A stretch of DNA of 64,000 nt from an uncultured Prochlorococcus sp. GTDB lineage: Bacteria > Cyanobacteriota > Cyanobacteriia > PCC-6307 > Cyanobiaceae. Below are positions 1-7,529 of the stretch, in pieces (within the stretch, counting starts at the first letter, position 1; every line of letters starts with the position of its first letter). The translations under genes and the position numbers were made by a program. The notes beneath the pieces were generated by a model, which had not been told where the DNA came from, searched no databases, and saw nothing but the letters and a program-made list of their open reading frames with translations. The stretch spans positions 1 through 64,000 of the forward strand of contig CACNYU010000003.1 in the NCBI GenBank assembly GCA_902624785.1, in the 5' to 3' direction.

Positions 1-1
1 A

Positions 2-1177
2 TTAAAAGCCATTGAAAATGAATACTTTGGTAAAATCAAATGCATTTATATTGATCCACCTTACAACACAGGAAATGCTTTCGAGTACTACGATGATGGT
101 TTAGAAAATTCAATTTGGTTGTCTCTTATAAGAGATAGATTAGAAATCTTATGGAAATTACTTAGAGAAGATGGATATTTAGCAATACAAATTGATGACA
201 ACCAATTTGCAAGACTTTATATTTTAATGAGTGAACTTTTTGGAGAAAAAAACCTTAAAACGATTTGCGTAAAGATGAGTGAAGCTACAGGTGTAAAAAT
301 GGCATCTATTAATAAAATAGGAGGCATTCCTAAATTAAAGGAATATATTATTCTTGCAGGCAAAAATGGAATAAGAGGTCTAAAAGTAGATAAAATACCC
401 AAATCAGCCTGGGATAGAGAATATAATACATTTATTCATGGAGCAACAAAAGAAGAACTAGAATTTATAAAGCAAAACTTAGAAGATGAAGAAAGAAGTA
501 TTGAAAAAATCGAGCAAGCTAATTCAATACTAAAAAAAATTAGTTTTGAAGGTGTTGGCGAAGTTTGTTTAAGAGAATGCGGGAATAAATTTAATCAAAA
601 ATGGTTATTTGAAAATTCTTGGAGGATTATACAGTTTGCAACTTTAACAGGTGGAGCAAAAAACTTAGCTGTAAATAAAAAGTTAAATTTAAAAGAACAA
701 ATACCAGCTTTTGCAATAATAACTCCAAGAAAAAAAATGTATATTATCAAAGGGGACTTTAATCACGAATCAAAACTTCCTAGATGCAAATTTTTATTCG
801 CTGATCAATACCTAGAAATACATCCTGGAGATTTCTGGAGCGATATTAAAACAACAGGACTAGATAATGAAGGTGGCGTTGAATTTAAAAATGGTAAAAA
901 GCCCGAGAAACTTTTAGAAAGAATAATCAAGATGTGTAGTAATCCAGGTGACCTAGTTCTGGATTCCTTTGCAGGTTCTGGAACTACTGGGGCAGTAGCG
1001 CACAAATTAAGAAGGAAATGGATAATGATTGAACTGGGGGAACATTGTCATACACATATTATTCCAAGGTTAAAAAATGTAATAGATGGCAAAGATAATG
1101 GTGGAATAACTAAAAATGTTAATTGGTCTGGAGGTGGGGGTTTTAAATACTTTAGATTAGCTCCGAAATTATTATAA
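2..1177 (+). CDS. DNA methyltransferase, type III Mod-like, 5' end outside window
   Basis: The frame is open from the first base, so the N-terminus lies upstream. A DPPY catalytic motif at 53-64 (DPPYNTGN context) precedes a FxGxG-type SAM-binding motif (DSFAGSGTTG) at 962-991. This order is typical of beta-class adenine-N6 or cytosine-N4 methylases such as type III Mod subunits. The 391 residues seen include both core motifs, so the catalytic part looks intact. The next gene downstream resembles the end of a Res subunit, which supports a restriction-modification origin. The target sequence cannot be read from the DNA. An orphan N6-adenine methylase is the main alternative. Confidence 0.85.
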   Translation, partial: LKAIENEYFGKIKCIYIDPPYNTGNAFEYYDDGLENSIWLSLIRDRLEILWKLLREDGYLAIQIDDNQFARLYILMSELFGEKNLKTICVKMSEATGVKMASINKIGGIPKLKEYIILAGKNGIRGLKVDKIPKSAWDREYNTFIHGATKEELEFIKQNLEDEERSIEKIEQANSILKKISFEGVGEVCLRECGNKFNQKWLFENSWRIIQFATLTGGAKNLAVNKKLNLKEQIPAFAIITPRKKMYIIKGDFNHESKLPRCKFLFADQYLEIHPGDFWSDIKTTGLDNEGGVEFKNGKKPEKLLERIIKMCSNPGDLVLDSFAGSGTTGAVAHKLRRKWIMIELGEHCHTHIIPRLKNVIDGKDNGGITKNVNWSGGGGFKYFRLAPKLL

Positions 1178-1212
1178 AAGATCTTAGGAAAGGAAATACA
1201 CGTTATTTGGAA

Positions 1213-1995
1213 ATGAATGAGGAATCTATTAGTGAAGAGAATCTTGAGAATTATATTATTTGTAATCTAATTGATGAACATTTTATTGATTACGAAGAAA
1301 ACGCAGACTTACTTTATAAACTTTCAAGTCAAATGATAGATAGATTAAATAGTTATTTAAAAGATACTGAAACGGTTAAAAATGTCTTGTTAAACTATAA
1401 AAATGAAATAGTTGAGTTTATTACATTACAACTTAAAGAAAATCTTTGGGAATCCCCTCCCCAATATCAAGTGAGCTACTCAAGAGGATTTACTCCGCTT
1501 AAACCAATAAATATATTTATAAAAGAAGGCGAATTACCTAGAGACTTCAGAGAAATTCCAAAAAATAAAAATGATATTCGCAATATGGTTTTTACAGGAT
1601 TCAAAAAATGTTGCCATCCCCTTCAGAAATTTGATTCAGTTGATGGAGAATTAAGATTTGCTCAAATATTAGAAGATGATCATGAAGTGGTTTTATGGAC
1701 CAAGCCTGCAAAAGTTTTTTTTAAAATAGAGTATAAAAATGGTTTCTCATATGAACCAGATTTTGTTGTTGAGACGGCTAGTGTAAAATATATCTTTGAA
1801 CCCAAAATGGCAAAAGATTTAGAAAATAAAAATGTAATAGAAAAAAAATCAGCTGCATTAAATTGGTGTAAAAATGCAACTATATTTGCGAATGAGAATG
1901 GATGCAAACCCTGGAAATACGCTTTGATTCCCCACGATCAAATTTTATCTAATATGAGCTTTATGGGTCTTATGAATAAATTTACAATAAGCTAA
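1213..1995 (+). CDS. C-terminal endonuclease part of a type III restriction (Res) subunit
   Basis: About 260 residues match the end of type III Res proteins: a KFDS..E block, a YEPDF-V-VET strand, an E-P-K pair (P182-D183 ... E196-x-K198, the PD-(D/E)xK nuclease site), a K..AA..WC helix and a KPW.Y.LIPH ending. The helicase domains that make up most of a normal Res (around 900 residues) are absent. ATG at 1213 follows a purine-rich AGGAAAGGAAA stretch; a TTG at 1207 is also possible. Either this is a relic of a deleted res gene, or a free-standing nuclease domain. It lies 35 bp after the methylase gene. Confidence 0.65.
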   Translation: MNEESISEENLENYIICNLIDEHFIDYEENADLLYKLSSQMIDRLNSYLKDTETVKNVLLNYKNEIVEFITLQLKENLWESPPQYQVSYSRGFTPLKPINIFIKEGELPRDFREIPKNKNDIRNMVFTGFKKCCHPLQKFDSVDGELRFAQILEDDHEVVLWTKPAKVFFKIEYKNGFSYEPDFVVETASVKYIFEPKMAKDLENKNVIEKKSAALNWCKNATIFANENGCKPWKYALIPHDQILSNMSFMGLMNKFTIS

Positions 1996-2170
1996 CGTTA
2001 ATTTCTCTTTAAATCTTTATCCTTCATCTCCAAATAGGATCTTACTGCTGCTTCAGGTTCTTCATCACTGCAAATTTTTATTCATTTATGAAATGTTTAT
2101 AAAATAATAACTAAATCATATAAGGCTAACTTCCAAAGCATTTGAATATTAATCACAACATCTTTAGCTA

Positions 2171-2455
2171 TTAAAGTGAATCATTCCAGGAAGTTTCATT
2201 CATCGTTGAAAGGTCGACTCTATGAGTTGCCATCCAGTCACCATTTGCTTCAACAAACTTCTGAACATTACCTTCGGGAGCCTGATGAATAACAATAACC
2301 TTTTGAGAATCTTCCTTGCTTACACCTCTATAAAGTGGTTTGATATCAAATTCTGCATGTCTTTTTTTGGCTTCTTCACTATCAAATATTGCAACCCATT
2401 CATCGAAGGAACTTTCAATTTTAAAAGTGAAAACTGAGGTAACATAATAAGACAT
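2171..2455 (-). CDS. Small conserved protein, probably DUF3764 family
   Basis: A 94-residue soluble protein starting MSYYVTSVFTF with a ferredoxin-like alternation of strands and helices (FKI, FDEWVAIFDSEEAKKRHAEF, then VIVIHQAPEGNVQKFV). This fits the small picocyanobacterial DUF3764 family as I remember it; no function is known. It sits 51 bp downstream of another small protein of similar size and fold on the same strand, and the two may be co-transcribed. Confidence 0.7.
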   Translation of the reverse strand: MSYYVTSVFTFKIESSFDEWVAIFDSEEAKKRHAEFDIKPLYRGVSKEDSQKVIVIHQAPEGNVQKFVEANGDWMATHRVDLSTMNETSWNDSL

Positions 2456-2506
2456 AAAAAAGGAACTATTTGCTCCTTATTTTAGATCGACTGTCAATCA
2501 ATCAAA

Positions 2507-2827
2507 TCAGCCCATTGCTGCTTCTGCATCTGCAACCTGCTTATTTCTTTGGATAACTTCCTCATCATTTAATACAGCTGTGATCTTCCATTCGACACCG
2601 AATTTTGCTCTCCAAATACCGAAATGTTCTGAAATTGCTAGATGATTATCGGCCTTGAGAATAACAAAAACCTCTCCGGTTTCAGGTGCATGAAATCTAC
2701 TTACAAGTTCAAATCCATTAAAATTGTCCTTAGGTGCACCGGAATCAATATATTGTTCAAACGCTCTATATCCTTCAGCCTGAGAGATCTCATCAGGAAT
2801 CAAACCATGGACGTGATAATAAGCCAT
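2507..2827 (-). CDS. Small conserved protein, DUF3303-like
   Basis: A 106-residue soluble protein starting MAYYHVHGLIPDE. The pattern (amphipathic helix, FELVSRFHAPETGEVFVILKAD strand pair, helix, VEWKITAVL strand) suggests a dimeric alpha/beta barrel fold like DUF3303. No catalytic residues are recognisable. It precedes the 94-residue protein on the same strand. Function unknown; the family name is tentative. Confidence 0.65.
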   Translation of the reverse strand: MAYYHVHGLIPDEISQAEGYRAFEQYIDSGAPKDNFNGFELVSRFHAPETGEVFVILKADNHLAISEHFGIWRAKFGVEWKITAVLNDEEVIQRNKQVADAEAAMG

Positions 2828-2925
2828 ACAAAAAATAATTATGTAGTGATTAATATAAAAAGAATAATTCCTTTAGCATCTAGTTTGTCTCTGAATATAG
2901 ATTTTTTAAATTGTATAAATATGTC

Positions 2926-3033
2926 AAAGTTTTTACTTCAACAGAGGAGGTAAATAGATAGAGCTTCTGTTTGGCTGCAAAGATTAAATATTCAAAGTAG
3001 ATCTATATTCAAGAGTATAACAATACTCTTTTT
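2926..3033 (+). ncRNA. Candidate small RNA ending in an orphan terminator
   Basis: In the 407-bp gap between a minus-strand gene start (2827) and yedK (3235), a TATAAA box (2914-2919) is followed by an imperfect hairpin (AACAGA 2940-2945 with TCTGTT 2966-2971) whose loop begins with GGAGG. A perfect terminator hairpin with a T-run follows at 3011-3033. No convincing plus-strand ORF ends at this terminator, so it probably ends a non-coding transcript of about 105 nt. The 5' end is inferred from the TATAAA position. Confidence 0.4.
3011..3033 (+). terminator. Rho-independent terminator
   Basis: AAGAGTAT (3011-3018) pairs with ATACTCTT (3023-3030) across an AACA loop and is followed by T residues to 3033. 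It lies about 200 bp upstream of the yedK start and is oriented to stop plus-strand transcription. Confidence 0.6.
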
Positions 3034-3234
3034 ACAATGTCTATTAATACATTTCTTTAAATGTTTTTTGTTATTGCAAACTATACAAACTTATTTCTGA
3101 ATATAAAAAAATAGGAAAAAATGAAACACTTACTTATTGCAGCAATTTATTAAATACGATTGTTGTAGATTAGCAATAAATGCGTTTAGCTCTTTTCTTT
3201 TTTAAAATGACTTTTAAGAGATTTTTCAAAATAA

Positions 3235-3873
3235 ATGTGTGGAAGATTTGAACTAACAACTGATTTTGAAAAGCTACCAAATATTCTGAAAAAAGACTAT
3301 CCAAGAGGACTGGATACTAAATACGAAATTCAAAATTTAATAAGACCAACTGATCCTGTTCTTGTAATTAAAAATGAAGGAAGAATTAAAACTACTTTTA
3401 TGTCATGGGGTTTTATTTCACCTTGGGCTAAAGATCCATTTGATAAAGAAAGACCAAGACCATTTAATGCAAGATCAGAAACCATAGAAGATAAAAAATT
3501 ATTTAGTGGAAGTTGGAAACACAAAAGATGCTTGATACCAGCGAATGGTTTTTTTGAAAAAAAATATCGTATTCGAAAGGATAATTATAAGACTTTTTGG
3601 TTAGGAGGCATTTGGAGCAAGTGGAGTTCACCTGTTGGGGATGAAATAGAGAGTTGCTGTATATTAACGACTGAACCAAATACTCTAGTTAAACCTCTAC
3701 ATGACCGTATGCCAGTTGTTGTACCCGATGGATATGAGGAACAATGGACAGAGCAGGTCAAAGATGCTTATGAATTAAAAGGTTTACTTCCAATTATGAT
3801 GGGTTGGTCTCCTGATGGATGGGTAGTCGAAGAAATAAATAGAAAGCCTATTGCTCAGATGAGCTTGTTTTAA
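3235..3873 (+). CDS. yedK: Abasic-site processing protein YedK/HMCES (SRAP family)
   Basis: This 212-residue protein begins M-C-G-R-F, giving the catalytic Cys2 that forms a covalent crosslink with abasic sites in single-stranded DNA. The other family residues are present: N78 in FNARSE, E108 in ANGFFEK and H156 in LHDRMPVV. It should shield abasic sites at forks from nucleases. The start is fixed because Cys2 must follow the initiator Met. A decayed second copy lies at 9021-9663 on the other strand. No LexA-like box is visible in front of it. Confidence 0.93.
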   Translation: MCGRFELTTDFEKLPNILKKDYPRGLDTKYEIQNLIRPTDPVLVIKNEGRIKTTFMSWGFISPWAKDPFDKERPRPFNARSETIEDKKLFSGSWKHKRCLIPANGFFEKKYRIRKDNYKTFWLGGIWSKWSSPVGDEIESCCILTTEPNTLVKPLHDRMPVVVPDGYEEQWTEQVKDAYELKGLLPIMMGWSPDGWVVEEINRKPIAQMSLF

Positions 3874-3965
3874 ATGAAATGCTTGCGACCTTTATTCCTT
3901 TAATATGAAATTAACATTCAACCTAAAATAATGACAATTAGCTCCTTAAAAGTAACTAAAAGATT

Positions 3966-4721
3966 ATGAGTACTTACTTAGAAGAGCGAATTGAGTGGTA
4001 TGACCATAATTACAGGATGGGAACTCCTTTAATTAGTGATGCTCAATTTGATCAATTAGAGCTAAATTTATCTAAAGTAAATCCTAAAGCTAACTACTTT
4101 AAAAAAAAAACAATCTTACCTTTACCATCATTACCTAAAAATCGTATTAAAGAATTTATAAATGGATTAACTCTTCAAACGAGATTAATTATTGAGCCGA
4201 AAATTGATGGTTGCGCAATCGCTATTCAGTATATAAACGGAGAATTAGTTAAGGCTATCAGTCGTAAGGGTAAAGATATTACGACAAAAATAAAAAAGAT
4301 TCATGACATCCCTAACCAAATTGCAATTAGAGGTTTATTTCAAGTAAGAGGAGAGCTCTTCTCTCCATCAGAATATGAACGACCGAATTATTCTCAGCGA
4401 CAAGCAGCCGCTTACATTAGGGCTGCTGATTCTAGAAGCGATCATCTAAGTTTTTGTTCTTTTCAGATAATTAATGGCAGGTTAAACCAACATGAATCTT
4501 TGATTTATCTAAAAAAATTAAGCTTTACTATTCCAGAATATAAAAGTCTCAAGTTTACCTCTCAAGTTGAAATATTTAGGAGGCAGTGGACTGATAAGAA
4601 ACTATTTACTAAGTATCCTACTGATGGAATAGTTGTCAAAATAAATTCTAGGAAATTACAATTATTGCGAGAAAAGTCATATAATGTATATCCTTTCTGG
4701 CAGATGGCTATTAAAAATTGA
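3966..4721 (+). CDS. Minimal NAD-dependent DNA ligase-like protein (adenylation domain only)
   Basis: A 251-residue protein with a LigA-type N-terminal Ia-like region (WYDHNYRMGTPLISDAQFD) and a nucleotidyltransferase domain: EPKIDG with the adenylated lysine at K79, VRGELF, PTDGIVVKIN and WQMAIK. Full LigA is about 670 residues and adds OB-fold, zinc, helix-hairpin-helix and BRCT domains, all missing here. The first Tyr of the usual DAEYD motif is Phe. It should still react with NAD, but sealing would need help from elsewhere. The stop overlaps the start of the next gene. Confidence 0.8.
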   Translation: MSTYLEERIEWYDHNYRMGTPLISDAQFDQLELNLSKVNPKANYFKKKTILPLPSLPKNRIKEFINGLTLQTRLIIEPKIDGCAIAIQYINGELVKAISRKGKDITTKIKKIHDIPNQIAIRGLFQVRGELFSPSEYERPNYSQRQAAAYIRAADSRSDHLSFCSFQIINGRLNQHESLIYLKKLSFTIPEYKSLKFTSQVEIFRRQWTDKKLFTKYPTDGIVVKINSRKLQLLREKSYNVYPFWQMAIKN

Positions 4722-5008
4722 TGACTATTCTTGAGAGCATTTTAGAAGAGTTAGAAGAAAAAATCAAAAAAGCTTCGGCGGGTAAAATTATTAGACCCTC
4801 TGTTTTATTTTGTGGCTGCAATCCCCAATTAAAAAAAGATATGCACAAACGAGCGAAGAAAATAGGCTTAAACCCCTCTTATTCAATCAAACATCCAACT
4901 ATCAAAGTTGAATTAAAAAATAATAAAAAAATTGAAACTGATAAATACAAAACTATAAGTATGGATTATGAACATTTTGAGTTTATTTGTCGATACTTAG
5001 AGAGTTAA
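4718..5008 (+). CDS. Unknown protein overlapping the mini-ligase gene
   Basis: A 96-residue protein whose ATG overlaps the ligase stop (ATGA, 4718-4721), so translation is probably coupled. It has an N-terminal charged helix (LEELEEKIKKA), a central FCGCNPQLKK segment with two cysteines, then a basic stretch and FEFICRYLES. I recognise no family; a very diverged BRCT-like or DNA-binding helper is only a guess from its position. Confidence 0.6.
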   Translation: MMTILESILEELEEKIKKASAGKIIRPSVLFCGCNPQLKKDMHKRAKKIGLNPSYSIKHPTIKVELKNNKKIETDKYKTISMDYEHFEFICRYLES

Positions 5009-5255
5009 GAATATACCGAGAGGATATTGGCTTATTAATTCCAATAGATCAGAAGTAAGAAGATTTATTGAAGATAGGGCTAATTAGAAACAATTCAACA
5101 AATATGTTTTTATTGATAATGGAAAAATTATTGGTGTGTTAGGTAAAGAACCGCCGATAATAAAAAGTAGAGAAGAATTTAAGATAGAAGAAGCCACGGA
5201 GATATTTAAGAGAATTGTTGCTCAGAGATGGAGAAGCACTAATCTCTTCGATTAA
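5001..5255 (+). pseudogene. Broken DUF1651 gene
   Basis: The frame reads GYWLINSNRSEVRRF, then a TAG at 5085-5087, then resumes in frame with NKYVFIDNGKIIG and ends AQRWRSTNLFD before TAA at 5253. The start W-L-I-N ... R-R-F and the end EA ... W fit DUF1651 proteins of marine picocyanobacteria. There is no start codon after the upstream stop at 4998. Both the internal stop and the lost start point to decay. Intact or better-kept relatives lie at 5655, 11690 and 12717. Confidence 0.6.
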
Positions 5256-5310
5256 ATATAAAAATAATTAATTCTAATTAGAAATAATTAATATATTTAA
5301 AGAGTGATAG

Positions 5311-5330
5311 TTGAAAGCTGATCTAAATTA
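5311..5330 (+). promoter_or_regulatory. Island motif copy 1 (TTGAAAGCTGATCTAAATTA)
   Basis: One of four near-identical 20-mers (5311, 6530, 6981, 7708), each 20-25 bp before a start codon. Here it precedes ATG 5351 and is followed by a small hairpin (AGAG-aag-CTCT). It may be a shared promoter core or a transcript leader. Confidence 0.5.
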
Positions 5331-5350
5331 AAAAGAGAAGCTCTTGTTTA

Positions 5351-5538
5351 ATGGTATTATTTATACTTAAGGCTTAACAATAGTTTTATTATTTGCATTA
5401 AGTCCTGTTGTCACGTCGGATGGAATTCCAAGTTGGGTTCAACAAATCAATAGAAATAATTCCACACTATGGAATTTTGGTATTGTTTTCATGAAAACTA
5501 TTACAGTAATCATTTACCTTGTAAGAAGAAAAACATAG
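5351..5538 (+). pseudogene. Possible frameshifted small membrane protein gene
   Basis: ATG 5351 stops after eight codons (MVLFILKA). The overlapping +1 frame from 5371 is open to TAG 5536 with a plausible protein (LLFALSPVVTSDGIPSWVQQ, later NFGIVFMKTITVIIYLVRR) but no start codon. A one-base deletion near 5370 would explain both. The reading frame ends exactly where the next ATG begins (5539), which suggests an original operon. Confidence 0.35.
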
Positions 5539-5655
5539 ATGAATTTAATAATTACTTTAATAACATTTTTGGGTTTGATCGCATTATTTTATTATCTTAA
5601 AAAGTTAAAGACTGTAATATCTAATCTTTTTCCATGGTTAGTAAAAAATAAGTAA
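5539..5655 (+). CDS. Tiny single-span membrane protein
   Basis: 38 residues: a hydrophobic segment (NLIITLITFLGLIALFYY) followed by a basic stretch (LKKLK) and a short tail. It begins directly after the preceding stop and its TAA shares a base with the ATG of the next gene (TAATG), so it is probably coupled. Unknown function. Confidence 0.5.
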   Translation: MNLIITLITFLGLIALFYYLKKLKTVISNLFPWLVKNK

Positions 5656-5906
5656 TGAAATTAACCGATGAATTATTCCTAATTAATAAACAAAGAAATC
5701 GATTAAAAAGATTTCGTAAATATGAAAATATAGCACATAAAGAAAACGACTATATGGAAATAGATTTTGGCTATATTTTTAGAACTTCAACAAAGCCAGT
5801 TTGGAAAGGGAGCAAGATTAAAACTATTGAAGAGGGATACAAAGAATATGAAGATATGCTCGAGGAAGGATGGAAAAAAACTAATTTATATAAGAGGAAT
5901 TTGTAA
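5655..5906 (+). CDS. DUF1651-like small protein
   Basis: 83 residues. It has FLINKQRNRLKRF near the N-terminus and ends with EGYKEYEDMLEEGWKKT, matching the DUF1651 pattern of an N-terminal L-I/V-x-x-x ... R-F block and a C-terminal E-A-x-x-x-W ... L-x-x-G-W block. It overlaps the preceding gene by one base. No function is known for this family, which is repeated in picocyanobacterial islands. Confidence 0.55.
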   Translation: MKLTDELFLINKQRNRLKRFRKYENIAHKENDYMEIDFGYIFRTSTKPVWKGSKIKTIEEGYKEYEDMLEEGWKKTNLYKRNL

Positions 5907-6152
5907 AAATAAATTTAAATTGATTAATCATTTTTAAGATGATAAAAACTCACAATCATGAAATCTAAAAGCACGCCTATTAAATGCAAAATATTTTAAA
6001 TATATTTTTAACCAATGTAGCTTTAAGGATAGATAAGCTCAGCTTATGAAGGGTATGAGGTTAAGTAATTATACTCACACTGAATATAACTTTTCGTTAA
6101 AATATACAAGATTCCATTAGGAAGCATCTTAGCTAAAAACACAAACGGTTAA

Positions 6153-6287
6153 ATGAAAGAATCCAAAACTATTGAGAAGGAAAAGGTTGTAGCTGAAAAG
6201 CTCAACGGAAGATTTGCGATGATGGGCTTTATTGCTCTTGTTGGCGCATATCTAACTACTGGTCAAATTATTCCTGGTTTTGTATAA
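6153..6287 (+). CDS. hli: High-light-inducible protein (Hli)
   Basis: 44 residues with the chlorophyll-binding helix AEKLNGRFAMMGFIALVGAY followed by the usual TTGQIIPGFV end. The E-x-x-N-G-R-x-x-M motif is complete. Hli proteins are single-helix thylakoid proteins of the LHC superfamily that dissipate excess energy and assist photosystem repair. It is followed after zero bases by a second tiny membrane gene, with a terminator downstream, so the two form a small operon. Confidence 0.93.
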   Translation: MKESKTIEKEKVVAEKLNGRFAMMGFIALVGAYLTTGQIIPGFV

Positions 6288-6398
6288 ATGGATTTCATAT
6301 CTAAGAATCAGGGATATTTATCTTTAAAGGTAGTTCCTTACATTTTCTTTTTTGCAGTAGTTTTAAGTATTACTTCAACGATGAACACACTTATTTAA
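6288..6398 (+). CDS. 36-residue membrane peptide paired with Hli
   Basis: It starts immediately after the hli stop codon (6285-6287) and encodes MDFISKNQGYLSLKVVPYIF plus a hydrophobic helix. A paralogue of exactly the same length, sharing the MDFISK.QGY...K.VPYIF core, lies at 36271-36381. The conservation of a paired copy argues that this is a real thylakoid peptide. Function unknown; a partner of Hli is inferred from position only. Confidence 0.7.
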   Translation: MDFISKNQGYLSLKVVPYIFFFAVVLSITSTMNTLI

Positions 6399-6422
6399 AT
6401 TTTTTCAACTAATATCGTTAAG

Positions 6423-6458
6423 AGTCAGCTAGTAGGGATACAGGCTGACTTTTTTATT
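6423..6458 (+). terminator. Rho-independent terminator of the hli pair
   Basis: AGTCAGC (6423-6429) pairs with GCTGACT (6444-6450) and is followed by a T-rich run. It lies 24 bp after the stop of the 36-residue peptide gene. Confidence 0.8.
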
Positions 6459-6529
6459 TTAAAAAATATTTTTTAATAAATTTCAATAAAATAAAAGTTT
6501 ATTATCTGCATCTCCATAAGTTTTTATGA

Positions 6530-6549
6530 TTGACAGCTAATTTAAATTA
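6530..6549 (+). promoter_or_regulatory. Island motif copy 2 (TTGACAGCTAATTTAAATTA)
   Basis: The most diverged of the four 20-mers; it keeps TTGA at the start and TAAATTA at the end. ATG 6574 lies 24 bp downstream, after AGGAGT. Confidence 0.4.
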
Positions 6550-6573
6550 AAGGAGTAAACATTTTTTGTTTAA

Positions 6574-6945
6574 ATGGATATTAATAAATATAGAAATTGC
6601 ATAAATAATTTAATTAACTGGGAATGGAATACTTTAAAAAGATTTAGAAGAAAAAGAAGAAGCAATATTTTGCTAAGAGGATCTTTCGCAATCTTTAGTT
6701 TGGGATCTATTGTATTTTGTGTTTTTTCACCACCTTTTATCTTAAGTAATTTGTTAAAAGCTTTTGGAGTTCCCTTCTATGCAGTTGATTGGGCTCAAAT
6801 AATAAGTTTTTTCGTTTGGCTATGGTTCATTTCTCCAATGGACACACTCTCTAAAAAGGAAAGAGAAGATAAAAACAAGAAAAAAGTAGAGGTAATTAAA
6901 GCCGTTGAAAAGGCTAGAGAAGAATATGAAAATAAATTTAAATAA
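6574..6945 (+). CDS. Small two-span membrane protein, unknown
   Basis: 123 residues. A basic N-terminus (KRFRRKRRS) is followed by two hydrophobic segments (roughly 35-60 and 70-90: FAIFSLGSIVFCVFSPPF, IISFFVWLWFISP) and a highly charged helical tail (KKEREDKNKKKVEVIKA). No family is recognised. An island motif copy precedes it, suggesting co-regulation with 7023 and 7751. Confidence 0.65.
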   Translation: MDINKYRNCINNLINWEWNTLKRFRRKRRSNILLRGSFAIFSLGSIVFCVFSPPFILSNLLKAFGVPFYAVDWAQIISFFVWLWFISPMDTLSKKEREDKNKKKVEVIKAVEKAREEYENKFK

Positions 6946-6980
6946 AAGACTTACTATTTACACTCCTTAATTATTATTGG

Positions 6981-7000
6981 TTGAGTGTTGATCTAAATTA
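6981..7000 (+). promoter_or_regulatory. Island motif copy 3 (TTGAGTGTTGATCTAAATTA)
   Basis: A copy of the 20-mer followed by a hairpin-like GGG-tcaa-CCC and a T-rich stretch, then ATG 7023. The spacing to 7023 (22 bp) equals that of the other copies, which favours this start over ATG 7002. Confidence 0.5.
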
Positions 7001-7022
7001 GATGGGTCAACCCCATTTTTAT

Positions 7023-7178
7023 ATGGCAAATCCAGATCAAAAAACAATTTTACTAGAGGAGGCTTATTACGAGATTATGGAAATTTGTTCTAAATTCCAA
7101 GATGATTCTGGAGCTTCAGATGTGGATGTAAAAAATTTACTGAGAAAAATTGCAAAGGTTTGGGGAAAAGAATATTAG
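7023..7178 (+). CDS. Small acidic helical protein, unknown
   Basis: 51 residues (MANPDQKTILLEEAYYEIME... ending KVWGKEY), predicted helical and soluble. An upstream in-frame ATG at 7002 would add seven residues, but motif spacing supports 7023. No homology is recognised. Confidence 0.5.
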   Translation: MANPDQKTILLEEAYYEIMEICSKFQDDSGASDVDVKNLLRKIAKVWGKEY

Positions 7179-7186
7179 TACAATGG

Positions 7187-7236
7187 ACATTTCTTGCACT
7201 CCTAGCTGCCTTTGGTTAACTTGACAGTGCGAATGT
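7187..7236. other. Imperfect stem-loop in a 260-bp gap
   Basis: Within the gap 7179-7439, ACATT and GCACT (7187-7191, 7196-7200) can pair with AGTGC and AATGT (7226-7230, 7232-7236). The rest of the gap shows no convincing ORF. It could be part of a small RNA or a leftover structure; no terminator T-run follows. Confidence 0.25.
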
Positions 7237-7439
7237 AGAAATATCTTTCTAATTGGATAAAAATCGTTAGAGAAAGTTTCTTTATACAGGATGAGTGAAA
7301 GCTAATAAAATGTTATTTTCCAAAAAATAAGAAAATTTCAGGATTTGGAATAAAGATTAATTAACTTGATCTTGCCTCGAAAATAATGAAAGAAAACTAG
7401 AATCTAAGAAAACTCAAGATTAAGAAACAAAATCATTAA

Positions 7440-7529
7440 ATGAAATATCATAATATTGGTTTATTATTAGCTGTAATTATTTTGGCTATAGTTCAAAGAC
7501 TTCTCCTATCAATAAAACTTTTAAAATGA
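7440..7529 (+). CDS. Tiny membrane peptide
   Basis: 29 residues, mostly one hydrophobic helix (NIGLLLAVIILAIVQRLLLS). Its TGA overlaps the ATG of the next gene (ATGA), a typical coupling arrangement. Unknown function. Confidence 0.4.
   Translation: MKYHNIGLLLAVIILAIVQRLLLSIKLLK

Noticed and set aside
2642-2953. Plus-strand frame opposite the DUF3303-like gene
   Set aside because: Antisense to a good coding sequence; most of it mirrors that gene.
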